Shown: positions 27,778 to 37,765 of the stretch, piece by piece
Layout: each line of letters opens with the position of its first letter
How positions within the stretch are numbered: position 1 is the stretch's first letter
NCBI RefSeq assembly: GCF_003150675.1
Contig: NZ_QGGB01000001.1
Span: 62,001-126,000 of the forward strand
Reading direction: 5' to 3'
Length of the DNA stretch: 64,000 bases
DNA from: Rhodohalobacter mucosus
GTDB lineage: Bacteria > Bacteroidota > Rhodothermia > Balneolales > Balneolaceae
Position numbers and translations under genes: made by a program
Notes under the pieces: generated by a model
Seen by the model: the letters and a program-made list of their open reading frames with translations, nothing else
The model's database searches: none
Told to the model about the DNA's origin: nothing

Positions 27778-29265
27778 TCAAATCTCGAAATCTCCTTCTT
27801 CAAAATCACCCATGCCTCCAAGCATGCTGCCGAGCATATCGGTATAAGAACGTGAGTCGTCCAGGTCGTCTTTGCCCAGTTTGGAAAACTGGTGAAGGCC
27901 GTCAATCACAAAATCCATTACCGCATAGAGGTCTTTCTTGTCCGGAGATGCATAGTTTTTAACCAGCTTTTGCAGGCCATTCACCTTATCCAGCTTCTTG
28001 CGGTACGACTTTTCGCTCTCAAGATCCGGGATTTCAAGGCTGTTACCCGCTTCAAACCAATTGAGTATATCTTTGTACGTAGTATCCGATTCATCTCCGG
28101 CTTTCTTATTTGGGTCGGGAAAAAGGGTTTTGAATGTAGCACTTACAGCCTTACCGATAATATGCTTGGCCACGTTCACAGCTCCCTCCTGTTCTCCTTC
28201 ATACACCAGCTCAAGCTTACCGGTCAGTGCAGGCACCATAAAGTAGAGATCCGTCATTCGGAGAGTAGCCTCTTTCTCCTTATTGTGCACCGCCCTTCGT
28301 TCGGCTGCAGAGATCGCCTGCTCCATAGCCGTAATGGTCATCCGTGTGGATACGCCGCTTTTCTGGTCTATATACTCACTGTTCCGCGCTTCAAATGCCA
28401 CATACTCCAGGATGGTTCTGTACAGATCCGGAATATGGATGGTCACAGCACCATTTCGTTCGCTCCATGACTCCTGTCTGGTAATTTCGCGGGCTACCGA
28501 CAATTCACGCGGATAGTGCGTAATAATCTGTGAATCGATGCGGTCTTTCAGCGGGGTTATTATGTTTCCGCGGTTTGTGTAGTCTTCAGGATTGGCGGAA
28601 AACGCCATGGACACATCAAGGGGTATACGAATGTTAAAGCCGCGAATCTGTATATCCCGCTCCTGCATAATGTTCAGCAGCGCAACCTGAATGCGGGGCT
28701 GCAAGTCGGGGAGTTCATTGATTACAAAAATTCCCCGGTTGGTCCGCGGTATCAAACCATAATTGATAACCTCTTCGTCAGCAAGCGAAAGTTTTTTTGA
28801 TGCGGCTTTTATCGGGTCAATATCTCCGATCAGGTCGGCTACGGTCGTATCCGGTGTTGCAAGTTTTTCGCCATACCGTTCATGCCTCGACACCCAATTT
28901 ACAGGGGCATCATCCCCCATCTCGTCAATAATTCTGAGAGCATACCTCGAAACGGGGTTGTAGGGGTCATCGTTTATCTCGGAACCGACAATAACGGGCA
29001 TCTTCTCGTCCAGAAACCGAACTAGCATGCGCAGAATCCTGGTTTTGGCCTGTCCGCGAAGCCCCAGCAGAATCATGTCGTGTTGCGCCAGTATGGCATT
29101 CTGAATCTGCGGTATTACCGTTTTTTCATATCCCAGAATACCGGGAAATAGTACCTCGCCTTTCTGCATGGCTTGCAGCATATTGCCCCGAAGTTCGTCT
29201 TTCACGCTTCTCGACTGCCAACCGCTTTCTTTTAGCTTGCCCAGAGTATCAATCTTATTGCTCAT
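27778..29265 (-). CDS. MoxR/ChlI-type AAA+ ATPase
   Basis: The protein has 495 residues. It resembles the magnesium-chelatase subunit I branch of AAA+ ATPases: GYEKTVIPQIQNAILAQHD, a Walker A-like loop GLRGQAKTR (68-76), a GIFVINELPDLQPRIQ segment in the Walker B/sensor position, and FSANPEDYTNRG. MoxR and ChlI proteins act as chaperone-like motors together with a von Willebrand factor A protein. No VWA gene is adjacent, and no chlorophyll gene is nearby, so a true Mg-chelatase is unlikely. A C-terminal acidic tail of about 60 residues (DDLDDSRSYTDML, GDFEEGDFEI) is unusual. The exact role is unknown. Confidence 0.8.
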   Translation of the reverse strand: MSNKIDTLGKLKESGWQSRSVKDELRGNMLQAMQKGEVLFPGILGYEKTVIPQIQNAILAQHDMILLGLRGQAKTRILRMLVRFLDEKMPVIVGSEINDDPYNPVSRYALRIIDEMGDDAPVNWVSRHERYGEKLATPDTTVADLIGDIDPIKAASKKLSLADEEVINYGLIPRTNRGIFVINELPDLQPRIQVALLNIMQERDIQIRGFNIRIPLDVSMAFSANPEDYTNRGNIITPLKDRIDSQIITHYPRELSVAREITRQESWSERNGAVTIHIPDLYRTILEYVAFEARNSEYIDQKSGVSTRMTITAMEQAISAAERRAVHNKEKEATLRMTDLYFMVPALTGKLELVYEGEQEGAVNVAKHIIGKAVSATFKTLFPDPNKKAGDESDTTYKDILNWFEAGNSLEIPDLESEKSYRKKLDKVNGLQKLVKNYASPDKKDLYAVMDFVIDGLHQFSKLGKDDLDDSRSYTDMLGSMLGGMGDFEEGDFEI

Positions 29266-29335
29266 ATATATTCTTTCAATTCATCTATTGCAGTTCAATC
29301 ATAGCCCAGATATCTCTGACGCTCTGCTCTATAAC

Positions 29336-30649
29336 TCATTTACTCTCCACTTCATTTCGCGCAGCACCCCTTTTTGAAAGCGCCTCCGTAAGCACCCGCG
29401 CTTTAATCAATGTTTCTTTCCACTCATCCAAAGGGTCCGAGTCTCCCGTAATGGCACCCCCTACCGGATATACAAGCCTGCCCTTTCGGATCACAGCCGT
29501 TCTTATAACCACATTAAAATCAAAATCACCCTCCTGATCGATATAGCCAATGGCACCGGAATAAATACCTCTTTTATAAACTTCCAGCTCCTCTATGGCT
29601 TTCATGACAGCAATTTTAGGCGCACCGGTCATGGAACCCATTGGAAAACAAGCTTCCAGGATGTCTACCGGATCCGCCCCATCATCCGCTTCTGCCCTAA
29701 CCGTTGAAATAAGCTGATGCACCGTACCAAATGACTGAATATCGTATAGACGAGATACCTCAACGCTGCCCGTTTTGGCAATCTGTGAAAGGTCATGCCT
29801 CACCAGATCAACGATCATCAGGTTCTCTGCCCTGTTCTTTTCATTTAGTAAACTTTCTTTCTGGAGCGTATCGGCAGCCGGGTCCCTGTGTCGCGCTGCA
29901 GTCCCCTTTATAGGTTCCGAAACAATCTCATTCCCGGCTTTTTTCAAATACCTTTCGGGTGAAGAGCAGCAAACATGAAGATCTTCGCACCGTATAAAAG
30001 CACCGAAAGGCACCGGATTTATAGCTCTCATCCTTTCATACAGATCGAGCGGATCACCGCTGAATGTACTGGTGAAGGGGTAGGAGTAGTTGAGCTCGTA
30101 AAAATCACCTTCGTGAATTCTGCGTTTTATCTCCTCTACGTTTCTGATGTACTCATCAACTGTAATGCCCGGCTCCAGACCTGGTGCCTGCGCAATTTCA
30201 GGTTCAATTCCTTTTTCCTTTAAATAGTCGCTGACGGACTGGCCATGTGAGCTGCTGATCCCAAACTCATTGAAGTGCACCAGAGTGCCGGGTTCCATAA
30301 AATACATCTCCGAGGCCTCAATCAACTCCGGATTGTCGGATGCAAGCGGTGGCTTCACTGAAAAGTTTTTGAGGTCATAGCCCAGATAGCCAAAAATCGG
30401 TGCCTTGCACTCCTTTCTGAATTCACGCAGCGCTTGCCAGGGGTTCCCGTGGAATCGATGCTCTTTCCCCTTCTCTTCCCATATCAACTTACCGCCTTTG
30501 CTTCTGAGTGTGCGAACGGGATGCGCGGCTAACAGGCTGATCACCGATGAAGGGTGGTCTCTGCTCTGTGATTCAAGCAAAATACAGTCGCCCGGGCCGG
30601 AATCGTATACGGCCTTTCGGATAAATTTTTTACTGTCGAAATCGGTCAT
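29336..30649 (-). CDS. pabB: Aminodeoxychorismate synthase component I
   Basis: The product has about 437 residues. The open frame reaches 30700, but the ATG at 30649 leaves 92 bp to the divergent pyrD start and is preferred. It belongs to the chorismate-binding family. The signature PIKGTAARHRDPAAD contains the PIKGT motif typical of PabB, and the GSMTGAPKIAVMKAIEELE motif is present, with DLVRHDLSQIAKTGSV before it. PabB makes 4-amino-4-deoxychorismate for folate synthesis together with the glutaminase PabA. No pabA or pabC is in the window. Anthranilate or isochorismate synthase are less likely. Confidence 0.88.
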   Translation of the reverse strand: MTDFDSKKFIRKAVYDSGPGDCILLESQSRDHPSSVISLLAAHPVRTLRSKGGKLIWEEKGKEHRFHGNPWQALREFRKECKAPIFGYLGYDLKNFSVKPPLASDNPELIEASEMYFMEPGTLVHFNEFGISSSHGQSVSDYLKEKGIEPEIAQAPGLEPGITVDEYIRNVEEIKRRIHEGDFYELNYSYPFTSTFSGDPLDLYERMRAINPVPFGAFIRCEDLHVCCSSPERYLKKAGNEIVSEPIKGTAARHRDPAADTLQKESLLNEKNRAENLMIVDLVRHDLSQIAKTGSVEVSRLYDIQSFGTVHQLISTVRAEADDGADPVDILEACFPMGSMTGAPKIAVMKAIEELEVYKRGIYSGAIGYIDQEGDFDFNVVIRTAVIRKGRLVYPVGGAITGDSDPLDEWKETLIKARVLTEALSKRGAARNEVESK

Positions 30650-30741
30650 GCTCAATGATAAGGTAAATCGTGCAGCTTTATTACATGTTTCAATCCACAT
30701 ACAACCTCTTTACCTTACCCGAAACTCACGAATTCACTCTC

Positions 30742-31851
30742 ATGTATAAAATTCTGGCCAGGCCCTTGTTATTCAGGCTAAATTCAGATGCAGCCCACGA
30801 TCTGGCGATATCAACTGCTGGCTCGGTCAGCAAAAAAGACTGGGCTCTGAGCATTGCACGCTCTGTTTATACTTACAAAGATCCATCGCTGAAACAGAAA
30901 ATCTTCGGTCTGGAATTTGAAAATCCCATTGGGCTGGCGGCCGGGTTTGACAAAAACGGTTCTGCGGCTCCACTGATGGAGGCCCTGGGGTTCGGTTTTG
31001 TTGAGATCGGGAGTGTCACAGCAGACCCCTCCACCGGCAACCCCAAACCGCGATCTTTCCGGCTTCCAAAAGATGAATCCCTAATCAATCGCCTTGGACT
31101 TAACAATGACGGAGCCCGGACTATCTCACGCCGCGTTGGGAAGCTGAACCTGAATATTCCCCTTGGGATCAATATTGCAAAAACCCATAATCCTGCCATC
31201 ATGGGAGATGCTGCCCTGGAGGATTATAAAATCAGCTTCGATCTGGTTAAGGATATTGCCGATTACATAACAATCAACATCTCCTGCCCCAATACCGAGG
31301 AGGGAAAAACATTTGAGGACCCTGAAACCCTTAACAGTTTGCTGAAAAAGCTGAGCATACGCGATGATTCAAGCCTTCCTCCGGTTCTCGTTAAGTTTTC
31401 TGTTGATTTGGGCGAAACCATGTTAAAAGAGCTTATTGAGGTGTGCGAAAGCCATTCTGTTGGCGGATACGTGGCTACCAACACCTCCTCAGAAAGGGAT
31501 AACCTGAAAACATCAGAGTCCAGACTTTCCAGAATTGGAAGGGGCGGACTAAGCGGGCAAGCCATACGCAACAAGAGCACGGCCATGATTGAAAAAATCT
31601 CTGACTACACGAACAGGGAAAAGCCCATCATTGGCGTCGGGGGAGTAAATTCGGCAGAGCACGCCATTGAAAAACTGAAAGCCGGTGCTGACCTTCTGCA
31701 GATTTACACGGGGCTCGTATATGAAGGACCGGGCCTTGTCAAAAGAATCAACAAAGGATTGTCGGGTTATCTGAAGAAAGAAGGCCTCGACAACATCTAT
31801 CAGATCAGAAGCTCATCCAAAAAATCCGCTACAGGTCAATTGGAAACCTGA
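30742..31851 (+). CDS. pyrD: Dihydroorotate dehydrogenase (quinone), class 2
   Basis: The product has about 369 residues. The frame is open from 30670 upstream, but the ATG at 30742 gives the standard class 2 N-terminus MYKILARPLLFRLNSDAAHD with its membrane-contact helix. It oxidises dihydroorotate to orotate and feeds electrons to quinone at the cytoplasmic membrane. FMN-site motifs NPIGLAAGFDKNG, GFGFVEIGSVTADPSTGNPKPRSFRL-type sequence and NRLGLNNDGA are present, and the catalytic NISCPNTEEGK segment follows. The end overlaps the end of the convergent TPR lipoprotein gene by 23 bp. Confidence 0.96.
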   Translation: MYKILARPLLFRLNSDAAHDLAISTAGSVSKKDWALSIARSVYTYKDPSLKQKIFGLEFENPIGLAAGFDKNGSAAPLMEALGFGFVEIGSVTADPSTGNPKPRSFRLPKDESLINRLGLNNDGARTISRRVGKLNLNIPLGINIAKTHNPAIMGDAALEDYKISFDLVKDIADYITINISCPNTEEGKTFEDPETLNSLLKKLSIRDDSSLPPVLVKFSVDLGETMLKELIEVCESHSVGGYVATNTSSERDNLKTSESRLSRIGRGGLSGQAIRNKSTAMIEKISDYTNREKPIIGVGGVNSAEHAIEKLKAGADLLQIYTGLVYEGPGLVKRINKGLSGYLKKEGLDNIYQIRSSSKKSATGQLET

Positions 31852-34525
31852 GTTCACAGCTGTAGGAGTCAATTCCGGTAAGAGGCTTGAATTCCAGCTC
31901 TTCCTCTATCGATGCCTCCACAGCTTCCGGTATTCCTGAACGGCTAATCTCTGAAATCTGCTCATACTCAACTACGTTACCCTCTGCGTTCACGGTTAAA
32001 CGGTAGGTGATCTCCGTTTTAAGTCCGGACCCGTATGCCCAGTCAGGAAACCGTACCCTGCTCATAAAACCGGTCATTCCGCCTTCGACATTCAGTTCAA
32101 GTCCTGCCTCCAGACAGTTGTTCATATCCGGGCCGGGGTCGGTTGGGTACCGGTCGGGCGGAAATGCCATGGTTCTGACTGTATCTTCGGCAGCTGGACC
32201 GGGTTTCTGCAGCACTTCGAAAAGCGCGTCCGCTTCTGTGGCGATTCGCCCGGTTTGATTCAAGGATAATACTTTCTCCAGCATACTTCTCGTACTGTCC
32301 CAATAGGCACCTTCAAAAGGGTACTCATCCTGGTTGACAGTTGATGTAGGTGAATCTGCGGCCACGGAATCTGCCTGTGCATCCTGCAGACCGGATACGT
32401 CGGCGCCCCTGCCTGATGAATCGGCCAGCCAGGATGATATGGCCTCCTTGTCTTCACTCATTCGTACTGCCTCTTCAAGATAGATTCGGGCCGATTCGTA
32501 GAATAGCAGCTCTTTTTGATTTGCATCATCACTTGTCTCGCCCAGTTGCCGGAACAAATCAGCTTTTTCGATCGGACTCATGAGCGTATCGGTGCGCTCC
32601 ATTTCAAGCAGCTGTGCTGCCAGTGTATACTTATCACTCTTAGCGGGGGCGTCTGATAACTCTTCCCCGCCCGGATACCCAAGCCTCTCTCTTACTTCCT
32701 CTGTAAACGGTGAGTCGGGGAAGTTTTCAATTATTCTGCCTGCTTTTTCCCTAGCAGCACGTTCATTGCCCTCCTGCAGATCCAGATCAATGAGGCTGAA
32801 GAGCGACCTGGGCGAAACCGAACTGTTCAGTCCGCTCCTGAGTTGATCTTCGTAGTAAAAGCGTGCACTGTCGGGCATGTTAAGAGAGAGAAGAAACAGA
32901 TTTGCAAGCCTGTATGTAAGCTCCTCCATCTCTAATTTCATCTCAACCTGAGCATCTTCTTCAAAAGGAATAGCCGACAGGTCGGGTGCAAATTGTGCCA
33001 TAAGCATATTTTGTGAAACAGGGTTTTCACCCTGATCACTCAATGCAGGGCTTTCAGCTCTGTCAAAACGGCTCCCGGTAACGGCATCTCTTCTTCTCCA
33101 GTTATCTTCCAGAGGCCTGTCGCCCCATACAGCCTGAAACTGCAGGCTGGCCTCTCTCAGCCGGTCCCGGTTCATATGATTCAGAAAGCCAAATTCAGCG
33201 CTGCCGGCCGCTTCGGGTGCCTGGCCCGCATCTGTGAGCGCAATTGTATTTGGCTGTGTAATACGCTCACGATCCTGTTGCGCTTCCTCTTCCAGCTCCT
33301 GGCGGATGTCAGCGAGTACCGAATCAAGCTCTGCCGGATTCAGGCTCGCCAGCTTCAGGAGGCTGTCCCGCATTGCCAGTTCCTGTTTCAGGAATGCATA
33401 GTCACTGAAAGACTCGGCAAGCTCAGACGCATCAAATTCGAGTGAAATCCGTTCATCAGCAACATTTACGGAAGCTGCTGAATCGAAATATGCAGCCGCC
33501 ATCGTAAAATTATCCTGCTCGTCCCGAAAAAGCTCTCCCAACCCAAAATAGGTACGTGCCAGGGTTACATTATCTGCCACATCGAAAGGGTGGTTTAATA
33601 TTGAGCTATACTGGTTAAAAGCCAGATCGGCATCGCCCATAATCTGATGAGTCCGGGCAATTTCATAGCGCATTCTCACTCTTTGATCGGAAAACTTGTC
33701 GTCACGCTCAAGCCTTCTGTAGAGGGAAAGTGCGTCATCGTAATCCCCTATTCTGCGCGAAATATCAGCCTGCTTCTTCATGGCATGGAATTCGACGTCA
33801 TAGTCGGACTTTATCTCTGCGGCAAACCCGAAGGCAGCCCGTGCCTGTACCAGGTTTTCCAGGTTTTCCAGCACCTGACCATGCAAGAAATAGACTCTAG
33901 CCAGCATCGCCTGGCTTTCCATAAGCTCCTCGGCCCGCAGCAAACTCAGAGATGCCCGTTCCCAGTCTTGCTGAGCCGCATGCAACTGACCATTAATAGC
34001 ATACAATTCACCACGTTGATCGAGATCCCATTGATCAGCACTGTTCAGCGCCTGCGAGGTTACCAGCAGTCCTCCTTCAATGTTATTCATCTCGTAAAGC
34101 ACCCGCGCCTCCCAAACAACAGATTCAGCATATTCACGGTTTTCAGCAATAGTACCGGCTTCCCTGAACTTCTCAAGTGCCGAAAAAAACTCCGACTTGT
34201 AGAAGTACGACTTTCCGATCATGAGTATTGAGGGAATCACATATTGCGACTGCTCGTGTTTTCTGAGTATCGATGCGGCTCTTGAAATTGCCTCATCAAA
34301 CTGTTCGGCCCCCGCATCAGACGGGCCCGGAAAAACCTGTATAAGCTCCTGCGGATTAATCAGGGCTGCCTGGCTCCGGTTTAACTCTTCGCCTTCCGAA
34401 AAATAGGATTTGGCGTTGTAAAACGTATTGTAGTAAGCGGTAAAATTGTTCCAGCTCTGTTTTATGGGCCCGGCACATCCTGCCAGAAACATTACCGGTA
34501 AGAGTATTTGAAAAAGTTTTCTCAC
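31829..34525 (-). CDS. Large TPR lipoprotein with TonB-like C-terminus (SprE/PorW-like)
   Basis: The protein has 898 residues. It begins with a lipoprotein signal and a lipobox LAGC (about C17). An early YYNTFYNAKSYFSEGEE segment and then many tetratricopeptide-like helical repeats fill residues 40-380. A long linker follows, then further helical repeats at about 520-680. The last 100 residues (LNVEGGMTGFMSRVRFPDW, YRLTVNAEGNVVEYEQI, ASIEEELEFKPLTG) match the TonB C-terminal fold. TPR lipoproteins with the YN-x-x-YN start resemble SprE/PorW proteins linked to type IX secretion and gliding in Bacteroidota; this link is an inference. It is 39 bp downstream of pyk in the same direction. Confidence 0.7.
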   Translation of the reverse strand: MRKLFQILLPVMFLAGCAGPIKQSWNNFTAYYNTFYNAKSYFSEGEELNRSQAALINPQELIQVFPGPSDAGAEQFDEAISRAASILRKHEQSQYVIPSILMIGKSYFYKSEFFSALEKFREAGTIAENREYAESVVWEARVLYEMNNIEGGLLVTSQALNSADQWDLDQRGELYAINGQLHAAQQDWERASLSLLRAEELMESQAMLARVYFLHGQVLENLENLVQARAAFGFAAEIKSDYDVEFHAMKKQADISRRIGDYDDALSLYRRLERDDKFSDQRVRMRYEIARTHQIMGDADLAFNQYSSILNHPFDVADNVTLARTYFGLGELFRDEQDNFTMAAAYFDSAASVNVADERISLEFDASELAESFSDYAFLKQELAMRDSLLKLASLNPAELDSVLADIRQELEEEAQQDRERITQPNTIALTDAGQAPEAAGSAEFGFLNHMNRDRLREASLQFQAVWGDRPLEDNWRRRDAVTGSRFDRAESPALSDQGENPVSQNMLMAQFAPDLSAIPFEEDAQVEMKLEMEELTYRLANLFLLSLNMPDSARFYYEDQLRSGLNSSVSPRSLFSLIDLDLQEGNERAAREKAGRIIENFPDSPFTEEVRERLGYPGGEELSDAPAKSDKYTLAAQLLEMERTDTLMSPIEKADLFRQLGETSDDANQKELLFYESARIYLEEAVRMSEDKEAISSWLADSSGRGADVSGLQDAQADSVAADSPTSTVNQDEYPFEGAYWDSTRSMLEKVLSLNQTGRIATEADALFEVLQKPGPAAEDTVRTMAFPPDRYPTDPGPDMNNCLEAGLELNVEGGMTGFMSRVRFPDWAYGSGLKTEITYRLTVNAEGNVVEYEQISEISRSGIPEAVEASIEEELEFKPLTGIDSYSCELRFPIDL

Positions 34526-34564
34526 AAAACTAATAACGGTGCACGTTTGGATAGCGTGTGCAAA

Positions 34565-36001
34565 CTATTTTTCAATGGTACTTACTTTTACCATGTTGGT
34601 ACGGCCTCTTTTCGCCAGAGGCATTCCCGTTGCAATAATGACCCGGTCGTCCACATTTACCAGTCCGTGGTCTCTCAGGTAATCCTCCATCAGCTTCACG
34701 CTTATGTCTGTGTCGAAAAGTTCTTCGAGCCGAACAGACTCCACACCCCAAACAAGATTCAGCTGGCGTCTTACAATTTTGCTTTCTGTAAAAGCAACAA
34801 TGGGTACAGCGGGCCTGAATTTGGCAATACGCCTTGCGGTATTTCCTGAGTGTGTAATCGTTGCAATAGCCCTTGCATCCACATTTTCAGCGATTGTGAC
34901 GCATGAATAGGCCAGTGATTCAATAATCTGCTTCTCTTTCCAGTCCGGTTTGCGATACTTAAGGCTGTAGTAGAGGCCCGGTGTATTCTCTTCCACAGAC
35001 CGGATAATTTTTGCCATCGTCCTGACTGCCTCAACCGGATATTTTCCTGCTGCTGTTTCGCCCGATAGCATAACGGCATCGGTTCCGTCAAGAACAGCAT
35101 TCGCAACATCCGAGCTCTCAGCCCGTGTGGCCCGGGGGTTACCGATCATGGAATCGAGCATCTGTGTGGCGGTAATAACGGGTTTACCTGCCAGACGGCA
35201 TCGCTCGATAATATTTTTCTGAATAAGGGGAACCCGTTCGCTGGGTATCTCGATTCCAAGGTCGCCTCTGGCCACCATGATCCCGTCTGCCTCCTCGATA
35301 ATTTCATCGATCACCTCAATAGCTTCCGGTTTCTCAATTTTTGCAATCACCGCAGCATTGCTTCCCGCCGCCCGTATTCTGGATATAACATCCTGTATAT
35401 CCCTGGCCGAGCGCACAAAAGACATAGCAACAAAATCGACTCCCACCTTTAATCCAAATTCAAGGTCATTCAGATCTTTTTCAGTCAGGGACGACATGGA
35501 GATTTTCACGTCGGGCAGATTCACTCCTTTTCTGGATTTCAGCTCGCCCCCTACTACCACTTTGGCGATAATATCTTCACCATCCTTCTTGATAATTTTA
35601 AGCTCAAGAAGTCCATCATCAATCAAAATCTGGTTCCCTTCACGGGCGTCCTCCGCCAGGCCACTGTAATCAATAGGAATAAGGCCGGAATCACCTTCTA
35701 CCGATTTGGTGGTAATTTTAACCAGCGCCCCCTTTTTTATGACCTGCATTCCATCTTTCATCTGACCCACCCTGATTTTGGGCCCCTGCAAATCCATAAG
35801 TACAGGTATCGAGTACTCATGTTTTTTTGCAACCTTGCGGACAAGGCCAATGGTTTTTTTGTGACCTTCGTGGCTGCCGTGCGAAAAATTTATACGCACC
35901 ACGTTCATTCCGGCACGGTAGAGGTTTTCAATCTGTTCCAAAGTGTTGCTGCTGGGTCCCAGTGTGCAAACAATCTTGGTTCTGCGGGTGCCGCTTAGCA
36001 T
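34565..36001 (-). CDS. pyk: Pyruvate kinase
   Basis: The protein has 478 residues. It makes pyruvate and ATP from phosphoenolpyruvate, the last step of glycolysis. The N-terminus RTKIVCTLGPSSNTLEQIENLY is standard. Further motifs are VRINFSHGSHEGH, the active-site block AAVIAKIEKPEAIEVIDEI, and ATQMLDSMIGNPRATRAE-type sequence. The C-terminal regulatory domain ends with TNMVKVSTIEK. Two genes for glycolytic ATP formation (pgk and pyk) fall in this window. It is divergent from the GWxTD gene. Confidence 0.97.
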   Translation of the reverse strand: MLSGTRRTKIVCTLGPSSNTLEQIENLYRAGMNVVRINFSHGSHEGHKKTIGLVRKVAKKHEYSIPVLMDLQGPKIRVGQMKDGMQVIKKGALVKITTKSVEGDSGLIPIDYSGLAEDAREGNQILIDDGLLELKIIKKDGEDIIAKVVVGGELKSRKGVNLPDVKISMSSLTEKDLNDLEFGLKVGVDFVAMSFVRSARDIQDVISRIRAAGSNAAVIAKIEKPEAIEVIDEIIEEADGIMVARGDLGIEIPSERVPLIQKNIIERCRLAGKPVITATQMLDSMIGNPRATRAESSDVANAVLDGTDAVMLSGETAAGKYPVEAVRTMAKIIRSVEENTPGLYYSLKYRKPDWKEKQIIESLAYSCVTIAENVDARAIATITHSGNTARRIAKFRPAVPIVAFTESKIVRRQLNLVWGVESVRLEELFDTDISVKLMEDYLRDHGLVNVDDRVIIATGMPLAKRGRTNMVKVSTIEK

Positions 36002-36149
36002 AAATAAGTGATTGTAAATGAAGTTTTTTTTAAATAGATACTGAAATGCTCAGGAATGTAAACAATTATCGACCGAGATAGATGTTATATTTAAAGTCGA
36101 TCAAGAATGATACAGCCCAATTTTTTATTGTGATGTTAAAGATAAGTTT

Positions 36150-37586
36150 ATGATGGCATATGTGAAAAATTTACTATTCCCGGCGTTCATAATCAGCATG
36201 TTCTTGCTGAGCAGCTGCGCCAGAACTGCCAATCCCGACGTTGAAAGAGGGTCTCTTTTTCAGTACAGGGATGGTTTTCCTGAACTGAGAACGTCATCCA
36301 TCGGGATACTGAGTCCGGATGATCAGGCTCAGATCAACGTAACGTCAGATATCGTACTGGGCAGCCTTATTTACACATCTCCCGACGATAATGAAAACAC
36401 GCGTATTGCCCGAATCTCCCTGGAGATCCGCATTCTGCAGCAGAATGGCGATTTTTCTGAAACCGTTCAGAAAAGCTTCAGGGTGGAAGAGTCATTCGAC
36501 GGTTCATATACCTCACAGGAAGTATTTACTCACGAAGAAGTCATCGATGTAGTGCCAGGAACATTCGACGTTCAAGTAACGGTTCTTGACCAGACCTCGG
36601 GCAAAGCCTCCAGCCGGGAATCAACTGCCACGATACCTGATCCGGAAGATCCGCAAATTGGTATTACCACGGTCAGGTTACTTGGAAAAAATATTAATGA
36701 GGAGAGCTCAACGGAATTTTTTCCTATTACTACCTATACGGTCCCCTCCAGACTCGACAGCCTTAATTTTCAGTTTCAGGTAACCAACAACGACCTGGAA
36801 GACCCGCTTACCGTCGAAACCCGACTCCTTAAGTATCCGGCCGACAAATCTCCAGCGCGTCCAATGAACTTTAACAACTACAGCCCATCTTCACTCCCTT
36901 ATATCGGGGTCGACATGAGGCGTCCGGATGTGGTAGATGACAATATCCGCCGGCTTGATGAGCCCGGAAGCGTGCTCATCGACTTTAAATACGATCTGCT
37001 CGACATCGGCACCTATCGTTTTGAAGTTGAAACCGAGGATGAAAATGGAGAACGAATCTACAGGGCCCGCGATTTTTCCGTTCTGAGTGAAAACTATCCC
37101 AACATTCAGACTCCCAGGGAACTTGCAGAACCTCTCATCTACCTGATGGACAGGCGCGATCATGAAGAAATGATGCAGATACAGGACCCCGACTCGCTGA
37201 AAGAGGCTGTCGACCGGTTCTGGCTTTCCAATATTGGCAACGTGAACCAGGCACGCTCGGTGATAGAGCTCTACTATGAACGCGTGGAACAGGCCAACAA
37301 ACAGTTTACAAATTTCAAGGCCGGCTGGAAAACCGACCTGGGAATGATCTACATTTTGTTTGGCCCCCCATGGTATATCGACCGCTATCTTAATACCATG
37401 CAGTGGTCATATGCATACGACAGAAACGATCCGCGTTATAACTATACATTTGAGCGGCCAAATCTCAAAAATGAATACTTCCCGTTTAATAACTACCTTC
37501 TTCAGCGCAGTCAGGGGTATTTCAATATACAGTATCGCCAGATACAGCTTTGGCTGACGGGCGCAATACTCACATCCAGAATTTGA
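36150..37586 (+). CDS. GWxTD-domain lipoprotein
   Basis: The protein has 478 residues. It has a lipoprotein signal peptide with LLSSC (C23), so it is anchored to a membrane outside the cytoplasm. A beta-rich central region is followed by the name-giving motif GWKTD at residues 392-396 in FKAGWKTDLGMIYILFGPP. The motif region is typical of the GWxTD domain found in Bacteroidota and neighbouring phyla, whose function is unknown. It has a beta-sandwich-like part before the domain (residues 30-330). The gene stands alone, 179 bp before a response regulator gene. Confidence 0.82.
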   Translation: MMAYVKNLLFPAFIISMFLLSSCARTANPDVERGSLFQYRDGFPELRTSSIGILSPDDQAQINVTSDIVLGSLIYTSPDDNENTRIARISLEIRILQQNGDFSETVQKSFRVEESFDGSYTSQEVFTHEEVIDVVPGTFDVQVTVLDQTSGKASSRESTATIPDPEDPQIGITTVRLLGKNINEESSTEFFPITTYTVPSRLDSLNFQFQVTNNDLEDPLTVETRLLKYPADKSPARPMNFNNYSPSSLPYIGVDMRRPDVVDDNIRRLDEPGSVLIDFKYDLLDIGTYRFEVETEDENGERIYRARDFSVLSENYPNIQTPRELAEPLIYLMDRRDHEEMMQIQDPDSLKEAVDRFWLSNIGNVNQARSVIELYYERVEQANKQFTNFKAGWKTDLGMIYILFGPPWYIDRYLNTMQWSYAYDRNDPRYNYTFERPNLKNEYFPFNNYLLQRSQGYFNIQYRQIQLWLTGAILTSRI

Positions 37587-37765
37587 TTTAAGAGCGGTGC
37601 AAACTATCTTTACACTTTACATCCTGACATACGGATGCAAAATTTATTCGTATGTTTGTGATCTTTAAAGCGGCTCCGGTGCAGGAAATCCTCAACGGAT
37701 GTTAGCGATCACGCAAAATTATGTTAGATTAACCTGGCTTACTTACAGAAACGTAATATTCGGTC

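Noticed and set aside
27618-27962. 114-codon plus-strand frame in the proC/AAA-ATPase gap
   Set aside because: It runs into the 3' end of the conserved ATPase gene on the other strand and has no recognisable sequence.
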